Below, piece by piece: positions 1 to 10,078 of a stretch of 64,000 nt of DNA (position 1 is the first letter of the stretch; every line of letters starts with the position of its first letter). This stretch comes from Protea cynaroides. Lineage: Eukaryota > Streptophyta > Magnoliopsida > Proteales > Proteaceae. The position numbers were made by a program, and so were the translations under genes. The stretch covers positions 58,188,529 through 58,252,528 of the forward strand of contig CM053270.1 of the NCBI GenBank assembly GCA_028583415.1, read 5' to 3'. The notes beneath the pieces were generated by a model. That model did not search any database and was not told the DNA's origin. It was given only the letters and a program-made list of their open reading frames with translations.

Positions 1-835
1 CCTTAAACCATGTATCATGATCCATACAGATTATGCTAATCAATAACATCAAGGCAGAATCACAGTCCAAGAAGAAAAAATCAAACTCAATGGAAAGCAG
101 AGAATCAAAAAGGGGAAGAAAGGCCTTTCGTGTCATCCTCCATGGCACCAAAGATGTGAAATTTTGGCAGCTAAAAACAACAAATCAACATTAATAAAGA
201 TGGTTGTTTTTTAAACTTACCCAAAAAAACATTATTAATAAACATTGTTCCTTTTCCTAATCAATCATTTTCCTGATTGGTCAGACAAACAGTAGTTTCT
301 TCAAGCAATAAAAAGTTTAAACAACTCTCTTTCCCCAGGAACCCATTGAGAAATTGACAGAATTTAAAAGTCGTTCCAAGAGATTAGAATGATAGCCCCA
401 CGTTTACATGCTCATCAAAGAAGTTTCAAGCTGACCATGAAATCGTCAGAGATGGTGGCTACCACCTCATACTCTCTACAACTTGGGAACATAATACTCC
501 GCTTACTCCTATACGGAACTATTTTGAACAAAATAATATATAGCTTACTTTCTCATGTAGGATCACCAAGATGGCAATATCAACAAATCTGTATCTGGTA
601 AATGATAAGAAGGAAACATGTATAAAAAAGCAAATCTCCAGTCTTAGCGTCCATAATAAATTGAATATCCTTCACGAGACGAAACAGAGTAGTATCTTCC
701 GTAAGATCTAAATTTTACAACCAACATTTAACTTTCACACATTTTCAACCTTGGTCGGCATTGATGTTTCACATTTGAAGTACAAGCAGAAACTAAGTAT
801 GAAGAAATGTATAACAAAATAACTATCAGCCTTAC
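1..835 (-). other. First coding intron of the ARID-HMG gene (partial)
   Basis: This stretch follows the splice donor of the coding exon at 836-1068 on the minus strand. I read all minus-strand frames for the expected continuation of an ARID domain and found nothing, so the next exon should lie off the left edge. The sequence is AT-rich with no clear repeat. Short open frames here (for example 389-601 on the plus strand) have no recognisable content. Confidence 0.5.
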
Positions 836-1068
836 ATAAATTTAGTTCCCATAGTACCATGGAGCTTCTCCAGGGAATCCATGAAAAGATTTCGGTCTGC
901 TACAACATTCTGGTACTTCGCAAGGGGTGGAGGATATGGACGATAGCTCGGAGGTGCCTCTTTAAGGGGAAATGGCTTCGCATAATGTGCGGAAGAAGAT
1001 GGCACCATTGCCAAATCTCTCCTGCAACTCGGACCCTGATCCTCTGTTCCTCTTTCTCTCTCAACCAT
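836..1068 (-). CDS. ARID-HMG (HMGB9/10/15-like) DNA-binding protein, first coding exon
   Basis: Plant ARID-HMG proteins join an N-terminal AT-rich interaction domain to an HMG box. They act in the nucleus as DNA-binding or architectural transcription factors. The exon reads from ATG at 1066-1068 for 77 full codons and ends in TTT AT followed by GTAAGG, a phase-2 donor at 834-835. The tail PYPPPLAKYQNVVADRNLFM, then SLEKLHGTMGTKF, is the characteristic start of the ARID domain in this family. The N-terminus is low-complexity (Ser/Pro rich), as expected. An in-frame Met at 1011 (MVPSSS) is an alternative start and is closer to the usual length of the leader. A plausible 3' splice site (TTGGCAG) ends at 1121, so the exon probably begins at 1120 with 52 nt of 5' UTR. 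Family assignment is from recalled homology; the choice among HMGB9, 10 and 15 cannot be made. Confidence 0.8.
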
Positions 1069-2300
1069 GTCTTCCTTGCACTGCTCTTTGTAAAACTGTA
1101 ATGGGTTCTGAAACTTGTAACTGCCAATATCAGAAAAGGAAAAAGTGTAAAAAATCAACAAACAAAAAGCCAAAACGGTTACAACCTATTGCATGCAAAA
1201 CCAGAGACGAATACAAAAAAAACAAAACCATTGAGCCCAAACCGACGCATTCGAGATGGATAATCCAGTTTATCAACACCACATTCTCACAAAAACAGAA
1301 CAAATAAACCGGAGACACAGCGATAAAAACAAAACAATGAAACTCAAAATAACCCAGAAAGCAAAGAATCAAACACACCAAACCCACGAACCAATACCAG
1401 CATAGAGCATTAATTACTTCTCGTAAAACAAAAGAAGCTAAAAATGGAATCTTAAGAGATCGAGAAAGTGTAAATACCCCTAGACGTAATACCCCAAAAG
1501 AAGAACAAACCAGAGACCCTGTAACCAGATGGAGATTCAGAGTCCGAAAAATCTCCATCGTACGACGACAAAGCTGGCACTGCAGCCATGAATCGCCCCT
1601 ATAGACTACTCCCTGCAAAACCCTCCTTCAAGCCTTGAAAGAGAGTCCAGAAAACATAGGCCAGACCAAAGACACAAAGGAAAATAACTCTCCCGACCCA
1701 GAGACCAAAAAGATCAATTAAAAAAAAACACACTGCCCAAATGACTCCACCATACAAATACAGGTTCTGTGCTCCGGCCATCAGTAACTGTGCTCAGCAC
1801 TGACATGACAATAACTTGTATTTATATATCTCTCATGACACCGTTCAACCCAAAAAGTTTATCTCTCTCTTTCTCTCTCATACGACCATTGCCAGTTTTA
1901 CTATACAACCTTGATATTTCAAATCAAACTGTACTTCCTCTATAATGGAAGACAAAAACTCAACAAAATGATATTTTTTTCCCTGTTGTATAGTCCATGG
2001 TTTTTGATAGATATATCTATAAATATTGCAGTATTTTAAATGTGAATGAATATGAATAAACATAAGAAACAGAGCAGAAGAAACATACCCAGAAGAAATA
2101 AAAATATGTACGGTCATGCATACAATGTATCCATTTTTATAATATCAGAAGGAAAAGAAAATCAGAAGAAAAAGAAAAACTTACCATTAAGACTTAAAAA
2201 CAGATTTAAAGGAAGAGAGAGATGAGATATAAACCTCCTTATTGCTTACTCTTTAAATCAAAGAAAAGGTTGGGAAAATGGCAAAAGATAAGATTTTGTG
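1069..2300 (-). other. 5' UTR, leader intron and promoter side of the ARID-HMG gene
   Basis: Upstream of the coding exon the minus strand has an acceptor-like site at about 1121 and CT/T-rich sequence. A transcribed leader exon probably lies around 1500-1800. The open frames here (1130-1618, 1599-1781) are hydrophobic and match nothing I know. One short frame from ATG at 1589 (MAAVPALSS) is open, but no donor I tried joins it in frame to the ARID exon, so I treat it as leader or uORF. No TATA box could be fixed with confidence. Confidence 0.3.
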
Positions 2301-2699
2301 TGAGGCGGAGGTAGCGAGAGATTAGGAAAAAAAACGTGTCATAATGACTCTCCGGTATCAACGGCACATCTCTTATTATGAGGTAAAGAGGAACCAACGT
2401 GTGGTGGCGTAACAGGAGCGTTTGGCTTCACTAGAATCAATACAGAGCATTTTATATTTTAGACTAAGTCTTATCTTTAGCAATAATGAATTTTATTTGG
2501 AAAAATTATGCACAAGTCCTATGTATGATGTGTTAAATACAATGTATTATCTTGAGTTTTCAAATTTACAGTTTGTTACTTTAAACGGAGGATGTTAAGA
2601 AAAAGAAAAAAAAAATGACTTCACCAAATTACCCTTCTACATCCTTAACTTAAATTTTGCCGGTTTTCAACCTTCTCTTTTCATCCCCGTCTTTGTTTC

Positions 2700-2945
2700 A
2701 ATTCCATCCACGTCCCAAACGACAGAGAAGACTGGCATCACATCAAACTCGGTCAAAAATACACTAGCTATGCTGACACATTCACCATCTACAGTGACAT
2801 CTTTCTTCTCCGCATGGGCCAATACAATCTCATCGTCATGTCCTCCTCTGATCTCGCCGAAGATGTCATCCACACCCAAGGTGTTGACTGCCCATAGGAA
2901 TGGATAGATCCACAAAGTCAACGTTTTTTTATATTGGCGAGAACA
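2700..2945 (+). pseudogene. Cinnamate 4-hydroxylase (CYP73) N-terminal fragment
   Basis: The plus-strand frame through 2740-2894 reads YSDIFLLRMGQYNLIVMSSS followed by DLAEDVIHTQGVDC. This is the conserved segment after the proline-rich hinge of CYP73A cytochromes P450, the ER enzymes that hydroxylate trans-cinnamate in the phenylpropanoid pathway. An in-frame TAG at 2895-2897 ends the match, and similarity seems to continue weakly in a shifted frame to about 2945. No I-helix, ExxR or heme-binding Cys region is present, so this is a roughly 80-residue relic of a protein near 505 residues. A class I or class II CYP73 origin cannot be separated. The minus-strand open frame over the same bases is a shadow. 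Confidence 0.6.
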
Positions 2946-3585
2946 TCAATGTTGCTGGTACGTTAAAAATCCATTTTAATTCTCCGCAAGGAATTGCAAG
3001 TCACTACCAGTAGGAGTTGTAGAGAAGCTATTGCCCTAGTTTTTGCGAGGTACTAAGCAACATCAAAGCAGGATGCCATTACAAAAAGGCCATTTTCTGT
3101 TTGTTTGGATGTAAGGGCAAATAGGTAAGTTCACGTTACCCTAAGGGTAGTTTTGCCATTTAAAAGTTAAGTCTATATGAGGTCAACAATTAACGTTCAA
3201 AGCATAACAGAAAGACCTCATTGTCACTAATTTAGTGCATCAAGGGAGTTCCGTGTCCTTCCTTGCAAGTCAGGGTACTGCATTGTATTTAACGATTTGT
3301 ACAGAGGAGGTCCGTATAATTTTCCCATTTATTTCTTTCTTTCACGAGATGTCTCATGACGTCAATGCCAGAGAATTTTCCATAACATATAAATGGAGTG
3401 CAATAAATGGTGTCGTCAGTGGAATAGGAGGAAGTCACGAAAGAAGTGTCGTAGAAACCGTATTGCCAGTAGTGGTCCACGTAGTCAAGAGGGAAAAAGG
3501 GAGCAGGGAGAGATAACGAATCAAAACGTGAGAGGGTGTGGGTCAATGTAGAAATCTCTTCCTACTACCTCTCAAATTTGTATAA
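2946..3585. other. Intergenic, no feature recognised
   Basis: AT-rich sequence. Overlapping open frames on both strands at 3235-3546 show no domain or codon pattern that I trust. Confidence 0.4.
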
Positions 3586-3711
3586 AAATCCTCTCCATCC
3601 GTCCAACAGTCCAGCTGAACATCGAACGACTGGGATTACATCGGGATGTATGCCCGATGTATCCTAGCCCTCCGATGTTCGACTAGACGGCTGGACAGAT
3701 GGAGAGGATTT
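3586..3711. repeat. Foldback hairpin with arms of about 60 nt
   Basis: The left arm begins AAATCCTCTCCATC and ends ACATCGGG. The right arm is its imperfect reverse complement (CCCGATGTATCC to GGAGAGGATTT), around a very short loop at about 3645-3652. Most mismatches are scattered single bases. The flanks carry a similar direct motif, CTCAAATTT, at about 3571 and 3719, which may be a leftover of insertion. Size and structure fit a foldback MITE or a miRNA-like precursor; nothing else identifies it. Confidence 0.75.
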
Positions 3712-4330
3712 CTATCCCTCAAATTTTGGTATTTTCTCTATCCTCCCCGACCATGTGAATGCCCCATTTCTTATACCGTTTTCCACGTTCTCATTGGTAT
3801 GTTTGGAGATTCTCCACATTGGCATTGTTGGGAAACTAGGTGTGTCAATCTGTCGGTCTCAATCAGGCATAATTGGTTACCACCAATTGAATTCCTTGCA
3901 CCATAACATATTTAACCAATGGGTTCTCATTTGCGAGACATGGATACCCTTATATCCGGTTGAGTCGGTCTCGATTCGTAATCAGTCTATTAACATGCTT
4001 CACTGATGCAAACCAACCCATCCATAATCGATTATACTATTCGGTCTCATGCTAATCGTCCCAATTGTTTGTTTATGAATAATTATTTTTCAATTAAGGG
4101 TTTGTGAGAAACATCGCTGTGACCGCCTCCATATCATCAACTACTAAACTATTATGTTCAATCATATTCCTTATGCGGGAATAGGACTACCAACTAGAAC
4201 AAATTGCAGAACTATCAATAAAACATCATGGTCTACCAAAACTACATGTTTTATCGTTATGCATCATTGGAAATAAAAAAAATGGGGGTCATTACGTACT
4301 TTAAAGTTGTCTATTAACCTCAGGGACATA
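3712..4330. other. Intergenic, degenerate repeat
   Basis: No gene is seen. Phrases such as CGGTCTCAATCAGG and CGGTCTCGATTCG recur here and, more weakly, at 5050-5140, so an old dispersed repeat seems to surround the hAT element at 4339-4997. Confidence 0.35.
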
Positions 4331-4338
4331 AATAATGG

Positions 4339-4997
4339 TAAGGGTGTCAAAAATGGGCCCGGTCCGGTAGCACGGACCGAGCCAGCCTGATATAACCCGA
4401 ACCCAACCCGGATCGAACCTTAATGGACAGGTTTCGGTCTCGGCTTGTAAAGTCCGACACTGTTTCAGCCCAAACCGAAACCAGACCGGACCGGCCCGTT
4501 AAGAAGCCCGAACTAGCCCGAACCAATACCTAACCCGAACACCGGTAAGGTCAATCCGGGCCCAGTTTCTTAATTTTAATGGTTTTAAATTTTGATGATT
4601 ATATTACACTGTTATAGTTCATTTCTTGATCCAAAAGATTATATAAATCTATAGTTGAAAAGAGTATGTTAATTATTATAATTTACTGAATTACATACAT
4701 ATAGAAATAATGATGCTAATTTTATAGATAAAAATAATAAAATAGGATATATATCTTACATATAAAATAGGCCCGATAAGCTTGATAAGTCCCGTCTGGA
4801 CCGAATCAGCCAGAAATCATCTCAATAAGCCCAGCCCGATAACAAACTGACACCGGACCAGCCCGATAATTATTGTGTCCAGCGTAGCCCAACCCAGCCC
4901 GAACCCTTAATGGACATGTTTTGGGCTAGGCTTATAAAATCCGATACCGATTCAGCCCGGACCGAAACTGGCCCGGACCGGCCCGTTGACACCCTTA
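4339..4997. mobile_element. Non-autonomous hAT-type MITE, 659 bp, TSD AATAATGG
   Basis: The ends form terminal inverted repeats: TAAGGGTGTCAA on the left and its reverse complement TTGACACCCTTA on the right. Inside these follow GGGCC/GGTCCGG blocks, also inverted. The 8-bp sequence AATAATGG is present directly outside both ends (4331-4338 and 4998-5005), the TSD length of hAT transposons. There is no coding capacity. The interior holds two diverged copies of a GC-rich segment (about 4415-4500 and 4905-4985) rich in GGCCCGGACCGG-type words around an AT-rich core. Confidence 0.85.
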
Positions 4998-6784
4998 AAT
5001 AATGGGGATCCTAAATGACAAATTAGACCTTTAAGGATTTAACCTTTAGCGGTCAATAATCATTTAATCTATCGGTGTCAAATTTGATTCATAATCAGTC
5101 GGTGCGGTCGGACGATCGGCCATAAACCTAACATGTTTAGTAAAAGGTACATGTTGATGCAGATTTTAATCAATCGATCATGGTACTGGCAAAAAATTGA
5201 CACCCATAAGAGAAATCATCTCTCTTCTTTTTAATTTCTATAAATTTTGTATCCATAAAGAGTTTTCTTGTAAGGCCATGGATTCTTTACCATCCAAACC
5301 CTAATTTAAAGATATTTAATTTAATTAAAAAAAAAACTATTTTTTTCCTTGAGACTAGATGACTAACACCACAGGTCTACCATCCAGTGCTCTCGATCTA
5401 GTATAAAAACTTAATAACCTACGCCTCACATATTCTTATTGTTCCCTCCTATCATCCTCGCTCCCTTGATATCTAAATTCTGTGAACCTATACTCCTAAT
5501 TAATTTAATGCCTTTATTATGAATCTATTATTTTCCTTATTTATGTGATTATAGGAATTAAATTTATTTTATTTTTTTAATTTATAGGGAAAAAGAAGTA
5601 CAATATGTCATGGATTTAGTTCTCGATATCAAAAAGGATATCGATCAATCTAAAACTAATACAGAATAGATATCAGATTGATACGAAATCAATGACAGAG
5701 TGATATATGGCCGATACTAAATTTAAAGGTATTAAAATATGAAAGAGGAAAGGTTCTTTTCTAGGGTACTCTCATAACAGATCTAGTGGAGACAACCTGT
5801 AAATTAGAGGAATATCGAGTATCAATTATTTTGGACATATTAGCAGACCCGATACCTAAAACCATGCACAATGTACTAACTTCCCTTTCACATAGTGGCC
5901 GAACCAACCATGATACCTACTCACATTCCGCATTTTATTATGCTTTTTTAACGTATAAATCTGAACCTAAATCGTCTCCAATCATCCAGCCGCATCACAA
6001 CATCCCAGCCAATCGGATAGATGATTTATCGTACAAATCCTTCCCGTAGTCTTACATGTGAAACGTGTAAGTTTCACAAACCCCAAAAAAAAATTAAAAA
6101 TATAAACGCACGAGGTAGGTCAATTCAACGGTAAGACCATACTATACTTGACAGTTGATTGGTTTAGGGTGGACTAGGCCCCACAAGAAGATTTCCTATT
6201 CTAGAAATTGTAATTTGAAAACGAGCGCCAGATTTGCTATTGCAATGCGCATGGGTATAAAGAACTGATGGTCAACGAGGACAAATGAAAAAGCATCTAC
6301 TTTGACAACCTAACCTAGTAAACATGGATTGTTGGATTTTACCAAAAAGAAAGTTGGATCGTTGGATGGATCCAGATCATAATACCCATATTATTATCGT
6401 GCTGTCAAGAGCAGGATTGCTTTCCTATACCATCAAGAATCGAGCATGCTAGGGTAGGAGTGTAGGACAAATCGCACAACTGACGTCTCAGAGACTTTAT
6501 TGTTACTTGGAAATTTGGTTATAATAGTCGGACCAATTAATTTATGAGGAAAGCATCTCTCCACACAAACCTCTACATTACTTTGACTGATGTTGACTAA
6601 CTTTAGTTTGTGGAACCAGATCCTCCGTAGTCACCTCCGTAGTCACGTCAAGCGGTAGTGCTATTCTAGCCGCTCATAATGTATTGGGATACTTGTCGAT
6701 GCATTATGAGTGGTGGAGATCCTCACTGTTAAGTGGCAGTCACTACTAAAACAAAATTTTCCAATTTTGTGAGGAATGATGCGT
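4998..6784. other. Intergenic, no gene recognised
   Basis: AT-rich sequence with short repeats. An open frame at 5786-6049 has no family resemblance. A GGTGTCAAATTT motif at about 5064 with its inverse near 5200 may be a second small hAT-like relic, but I could not find a convincing TSD. Confidence 0.35.
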
Positions 6785-6936
6785 TTAGTGAATTCAGATC
6801 CTCTCCAATTTGTACGGATATGAGAGGAAGGCCAATGGCCGCTCGATGAATACCACGTGACCTTCTTCCTATCTAATGACTGTAACCATTTGGGGAGTAT
6901 AGAATCGAAAATGTACAAGCAACACACAAACAATTT

Positions 6937-7002
<66 letters not shown>

Positions 7003-7115
7003 CTCTCATCTTTGTGAAATCCCTAACTTTACAGTGGCTTACAATCATGGGGAAGAAACAATATTTTCTTCGACAACCCCCAACGGCAAGTTGCCGAAGG
7101 AATGCATCGTCATCG
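6785..7115 (+). repeat. Dispersed repeat, copy 1 of an inverted pair
   Basis: This segment is repeated in inverted orientation at 9183-9440. Shared phrases include GTACGGATATG, TTTTGGGGAGTATAGAA (one mismatch here) and GTGGGGAAGAAA. It starts with its own small inverted repeat (GAGAGGAAGGCC at 6820 against CTTCTTCCTATC at 6863). This copy has gained a (CT)n tract that the other lacks. Confidence 0.6.
6941..6999 (+). repeat. (CT)n microsatellite
   Basis: About 29 dinucleotide units, uninterrupted, inside the dispersed repeat at 6785-7115. The Leu/Ser open frame across it is an artefact of the repeat. Confidence 0.95.
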
Positions 7116-7274
7116 GACGTAAGTTACCGCTGAGGAACTAAAATAATTACTAAGAAAATAAGCCAGAATTGATGGAATAGATGCAGATTGTCGTCATTTA
7201 TCCGTCGGCACTAAACATGACAAAATATTGGATGCGATGGAAAAGAATCCTAAAGCCTGGAGTTTGGTCGCTTA

Positions 7275-8165
7275 GGCCCCATTTGATAACACTCCAGTTC
7301 CCATGGAACTACTTTTGGTCCGGAGTCTTTTTAATACTTCTTCTCCAGAGTCAGAATTTTGAAGTAGAATGTTGTTTGATAACGCTGCTCTAAAATCAAA
7401 AGACTATGCTTCCAAAATGTTGTTTGATGATGGTGATGGTGGTGGTATTGGTGGTGGTGGGGGGTGGTGGTACTGGTGGCGGCGGCGGTGCTGATAGGGG
7501 GTGGTGGTGGCCACGATGGTGGTGGTAGAGAGGTGGGTGGTGGGTGGTGGCGGTGGCGGTGGCGGTGGCGGTGGAGGTGGCAGGTGCTGGTGGTGGTTGC
7601 AGGAGTGGTGATAGGTGGTGGGTGGTGGCGGTGGTGGTGGTGGTGGTGGCGGTGGCGGTGGCGGTGGTGGTGGTGGGTGGTGGTGGTGCTGGTGGTAGGT
7701 GGTGGGTGGGTGGGTGGGTGGGTGGTGGCGACAGTGGTGATAGGTGGTGGGTGGTAGTGGTGGCGATGGTGGTGGTAGGTGGTGGCGACGGTGGTGGTGC
7801 CAGCTTCAGTGATAAGTGGTGGGTGGTGGTGGTGATGGTGGTGGAGTGGTGGCGGCGGTGGTGGTGGCGGTGGTGGTGGTCACGACAGCTGTGGGTGGCA
7901 GGTGGTGGTGGGGATGGTGGCAGTAGAGGGGTGGTGGTGATGATGGCAGTGCCACTGGTGGTGGTGATGGCAGTCAGTAGTGGTAATAGCTCCAGAGTAA
8001 GAGAAATAAGTTTTTTTAGCTCCAGTTTTTTAGCTCCCAGAGACATTTTTGGAGCGGTTCACTCCATTGGAGTCAAAACTTGAACCATGTTTATCAATCG
8101 TCATTCTACTCCGGATTAGCTCCGGAGCTAAGAAGTAAGGAGCTGGAGTGTTATCAAATGGGGCC
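7275..8165. mobile_element. PIF/Harbinger (Tourist-like) non-autonomous element, 891 bp, TSD TTA
   Basis: Perfect terminal inverted repeats begin GGCCCCATTTGATAACA at 7275 and end with the reverse complement at 8165. The match runs for 23 bp, up to CTCCAG. TTA lies directly outside each end (7272-7274 and 8166-8168), the TSD of PIF/Harbinger elements. Subterminal sequence is rich in GCTCCAGA/GCTCCGGA words in both arms. No transposase is encoded. The central part is an expanded GGT/GGTGGC array (see separate entry). Confidence 0.85.
7427..7985 (+). repeat. GGT/GGTGGC-rich imperfect minisatellite inside the Harbinger element
   Basis: Nearly 560 bp of strongly strand-asymmetric G/T sequence, built from GGTGGT, GGCGGT and GGTGGGT units. 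It gives long open frames of Val/Gly/Trp on the plus strand and His/Thr/Pro on the minus strand; these are not genes. Runs of three or four G recur, so G-quadruplex formation is possible. Confidence 0.9.
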
Positions 8166-8200
8166 TTAGTGAAATTTTAGATCTGAACAGTAAACAACAT

Positions 8201-8303
8201 GGGACCCCAAGGAGATAACTCAGTTGGCAAAAAACCAATACCTAAAAAAGAAGAGATCATGAATTCAAATCTCCTTGAGGCTCTACCTACCCAAAAAAAA
8301 AAA
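8201..8303 (+). mobile_element. tRNA-derived SINE
   Basis: It begins with AAGGAGATAACTCAGTTGGCA, an A-box-like tRNA start, after a GGGACCCC lead. A B-box-like GAATTCAAATCTCC follows about 45 nt later. The body ends CTACCTACCC followed by an A-tract (8293-8303). The same family occurs inverted at 54776-54862 with the same order of blocks and the same A-tail. Together these are the marks of a Pol III-transcribed short retroposon. Confidence 0.6.
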
Positions 8304-9182
8304 CTTGGATTTTCTGCAGCTTCTACAGCCCCATCTAGGCCATTGGATTGCATTGGTGCACGTGTAAATGCTCTCTCATATGTCCGAATGTGGCTGTAGG
8401 GGCTGCACGATTGCAGGAAACCCAAGTCCCGATGAAATATCACAAAGCCATCAGTGAGAAATGCTTATGCATTTGCCGAAACAATGTTGTTACAAATCGA
8501 TTCCGAATAAAATGTGGCGAGATTTCAATAGCCTTCGGTAACTTTGGAAATAGATTGAACTTTGTCAATAATTTCTTGAAGAAAAATTGAGGTTCACCAT
8601 AACCTTAAAAGAAATCAATATTCACAGATGGACTGTTGAAGAAGGTCGGACTCTGTTAGTAGCTTGCAGCTTTTAGAAGAATAAGAAGAAGAAACCCATC
8701 ATAAATTCCACTTACACTCACTTCTCTCCAAGATATCCGTTCCCCTGCGTCAAGAATCCCTCATTTGAAGACCTCTCTCGTCCTTTTTCTTGCAAACCCT
8801 CTTTTTGCCAGATCCCTCCCTTCTTTTCCTACCTATCAAACCCCCTACGGTTGGCTGTCTTCTTCCACTACTTGTATTCCATGTCCTCTTTGTAACGTTT
8901 TCCTATCAAGAAAAATAATGGTGAAAATCCCAAAACGTACCATAAAGACGAAATGGGTTTTCTTCCACATTACGTTGATGAAATCCTGAGACATATATAA
9001 CTTCTCACCTCCGAAATTACGCCTTTCGGTTTCCAATTTGTAACAGTTAGGCTTAAAAAATTTGCACAAGTCGAAGGCTAATTGATCATGGCCACAAGCA
9101 AAAGATGATTCACCAATCCAAGAGTGTCGTCTCCCATCCAGAATCCCTCCAAGAATAGATCAAGCATTGGCTTCCCTATAAA
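8304..9182. other. Intergenic, no gene recognised
   Basis: Short open frames on both strands (8765-9069) have no recognisable domain. Nothing else is seen. Confidence 0.4.
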
Positions 9183-9440
9183 CTATTCTTCGCAGACCTG
9201 CCATCGGGGTCATCAAAGAAAATCTCATTTCTTCCCCACACTTTACGGTTGATTGCAGAGCGACAGCATAAGAGAGGAAAGAAAGTGATTGTTTTCTGTT
9301 GCTCGTAAGTTTTCGGTTCTATACTCCCCAAAAGGTAATAGACATTAGATGAGAGGAAGGCCATGTGGCGCTCATCGAGCGACCACTGGCTTTCCTCCCA
9401 TATCCGTACAGATAGGAGAGGATCTAGATCCGTGTTTAGT
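9183..9440 (-). repeat. Dispersed repeat, copy 2 of the inverted pair
   Basis: The reverse complement of this stretch aligns along its length with 6785-7115, without the (CT)n tract. On the shared strand both copies carry a short frame with G-S-I-E-x-K-x-Y. It ends too soon to call a protein. Confidence 0.6.
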
Positions 9441-9552
9441 TCCAGTCTACCCTAGTATGTTTTAAAATTAAATGAAAGTTTGACAAGTGACATGACCATT
9501 ATGACCTTTCCCAAACCAATGAATCTCGATTATGCCCTCTCCCATTATTCAT

Positions 9553-9793
9553 AGATTCATATTCATTAGCAAAGGAGGAAAGATATCCTCTCCCGTGCTG
9601 GAGAGAGATCAGCGTGGATCCGACAACCGAGGATCACTCAGCATTCATATCAATGTATGGGTATGCATGTGATTATTCTTAGATTCTTATCCATCACTAA
9701 TGGAGGAAAAAGATCCTCTCCAGTGCTAGAGAGAGCCCAACATGGATTCAACGACTGAGGATCACTTGGCACCTATATCAATGTATGGGTATG
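9553..9793 (+). repeat. Two diverged copies of a unit of about 110-130 bp
   Basis: Copies at 9553-9667 and 9687-9793 share CTCTCC-GTGCT-GAGAGAG, GAGGATCACT and ATCAATGTATGGGTATG. The unit also matches, in reverse complement, the 144-bp unit just downstream (GTGATCC, GGATC and GCACTAGAGAGGATC), so the whole block 9553-10078 can fold back on itself. Confidence 0.65.
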
Positions 9794-10078
9794 TGCGTCG
9801 TGATCCTTGATTGTTGGATCTGCATTGGGCTATCTTTGGCACTAGAGAGGATCCAAACTCACCAATCGAAGCCCAGAATGATGAGAATGCTCGGGTTGAA
9901 AAAAAAGCTCGGCCCAGTAAATCATGTCCACTGTATGTGCGCCGTGATCCTTGATTGTTGGATCTGCATTGGGCTATCTTTGGCACTAGAGAGGATCCAA
10001 ACTCACCAATCGAAGCCCAGAATGATGAGAATGCTCGGGTTGAAATAAAAGCTCGGCCCAGTAAATCATGTCCACTGC
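9791..10078 (+). repeat. Tandem duplication, 144-bp unit, two near-identical copies
   Basis: GTGATCCTTGATTGTTGG recurs at an offset of 144 bp (9801 and 9945), and the two copies are almost identical to their ends at about 9934 and 10078. Open frames through both copies simply repeat the same peptide. The duplication is recent compared with the older units at 9553-9793. Confidence 0.9.

Noticed and set aside
1130..1781. Hydrophobic minus-strand open frames upstream of the ARID-HMG exon, considered as a membrane protein
   Set aside because: T-rich leader and intron sequence gives Leu/Phe/Val by chance; no joined frame reaches the ARID exon.
3235..3546. Overlapping open frames on both strands
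   Set aside because: No family resemblance, and both strands are open over the same bases, as happens by chance.
5063..5206. Possible second hAT MITE with GGTGTCAA ends
   Set aside because: The ends are only roughly inverted and no 8-bp target duplication could be found.
7396..8083. Long open frames on both strands (Val/Gly/Trp-rich plus, Thr/His/Pro-rich minus)
   Set aside because: They are translations of the GGT minisatellite inside a transposon; no start context, domain or codon pattern supports a gene.
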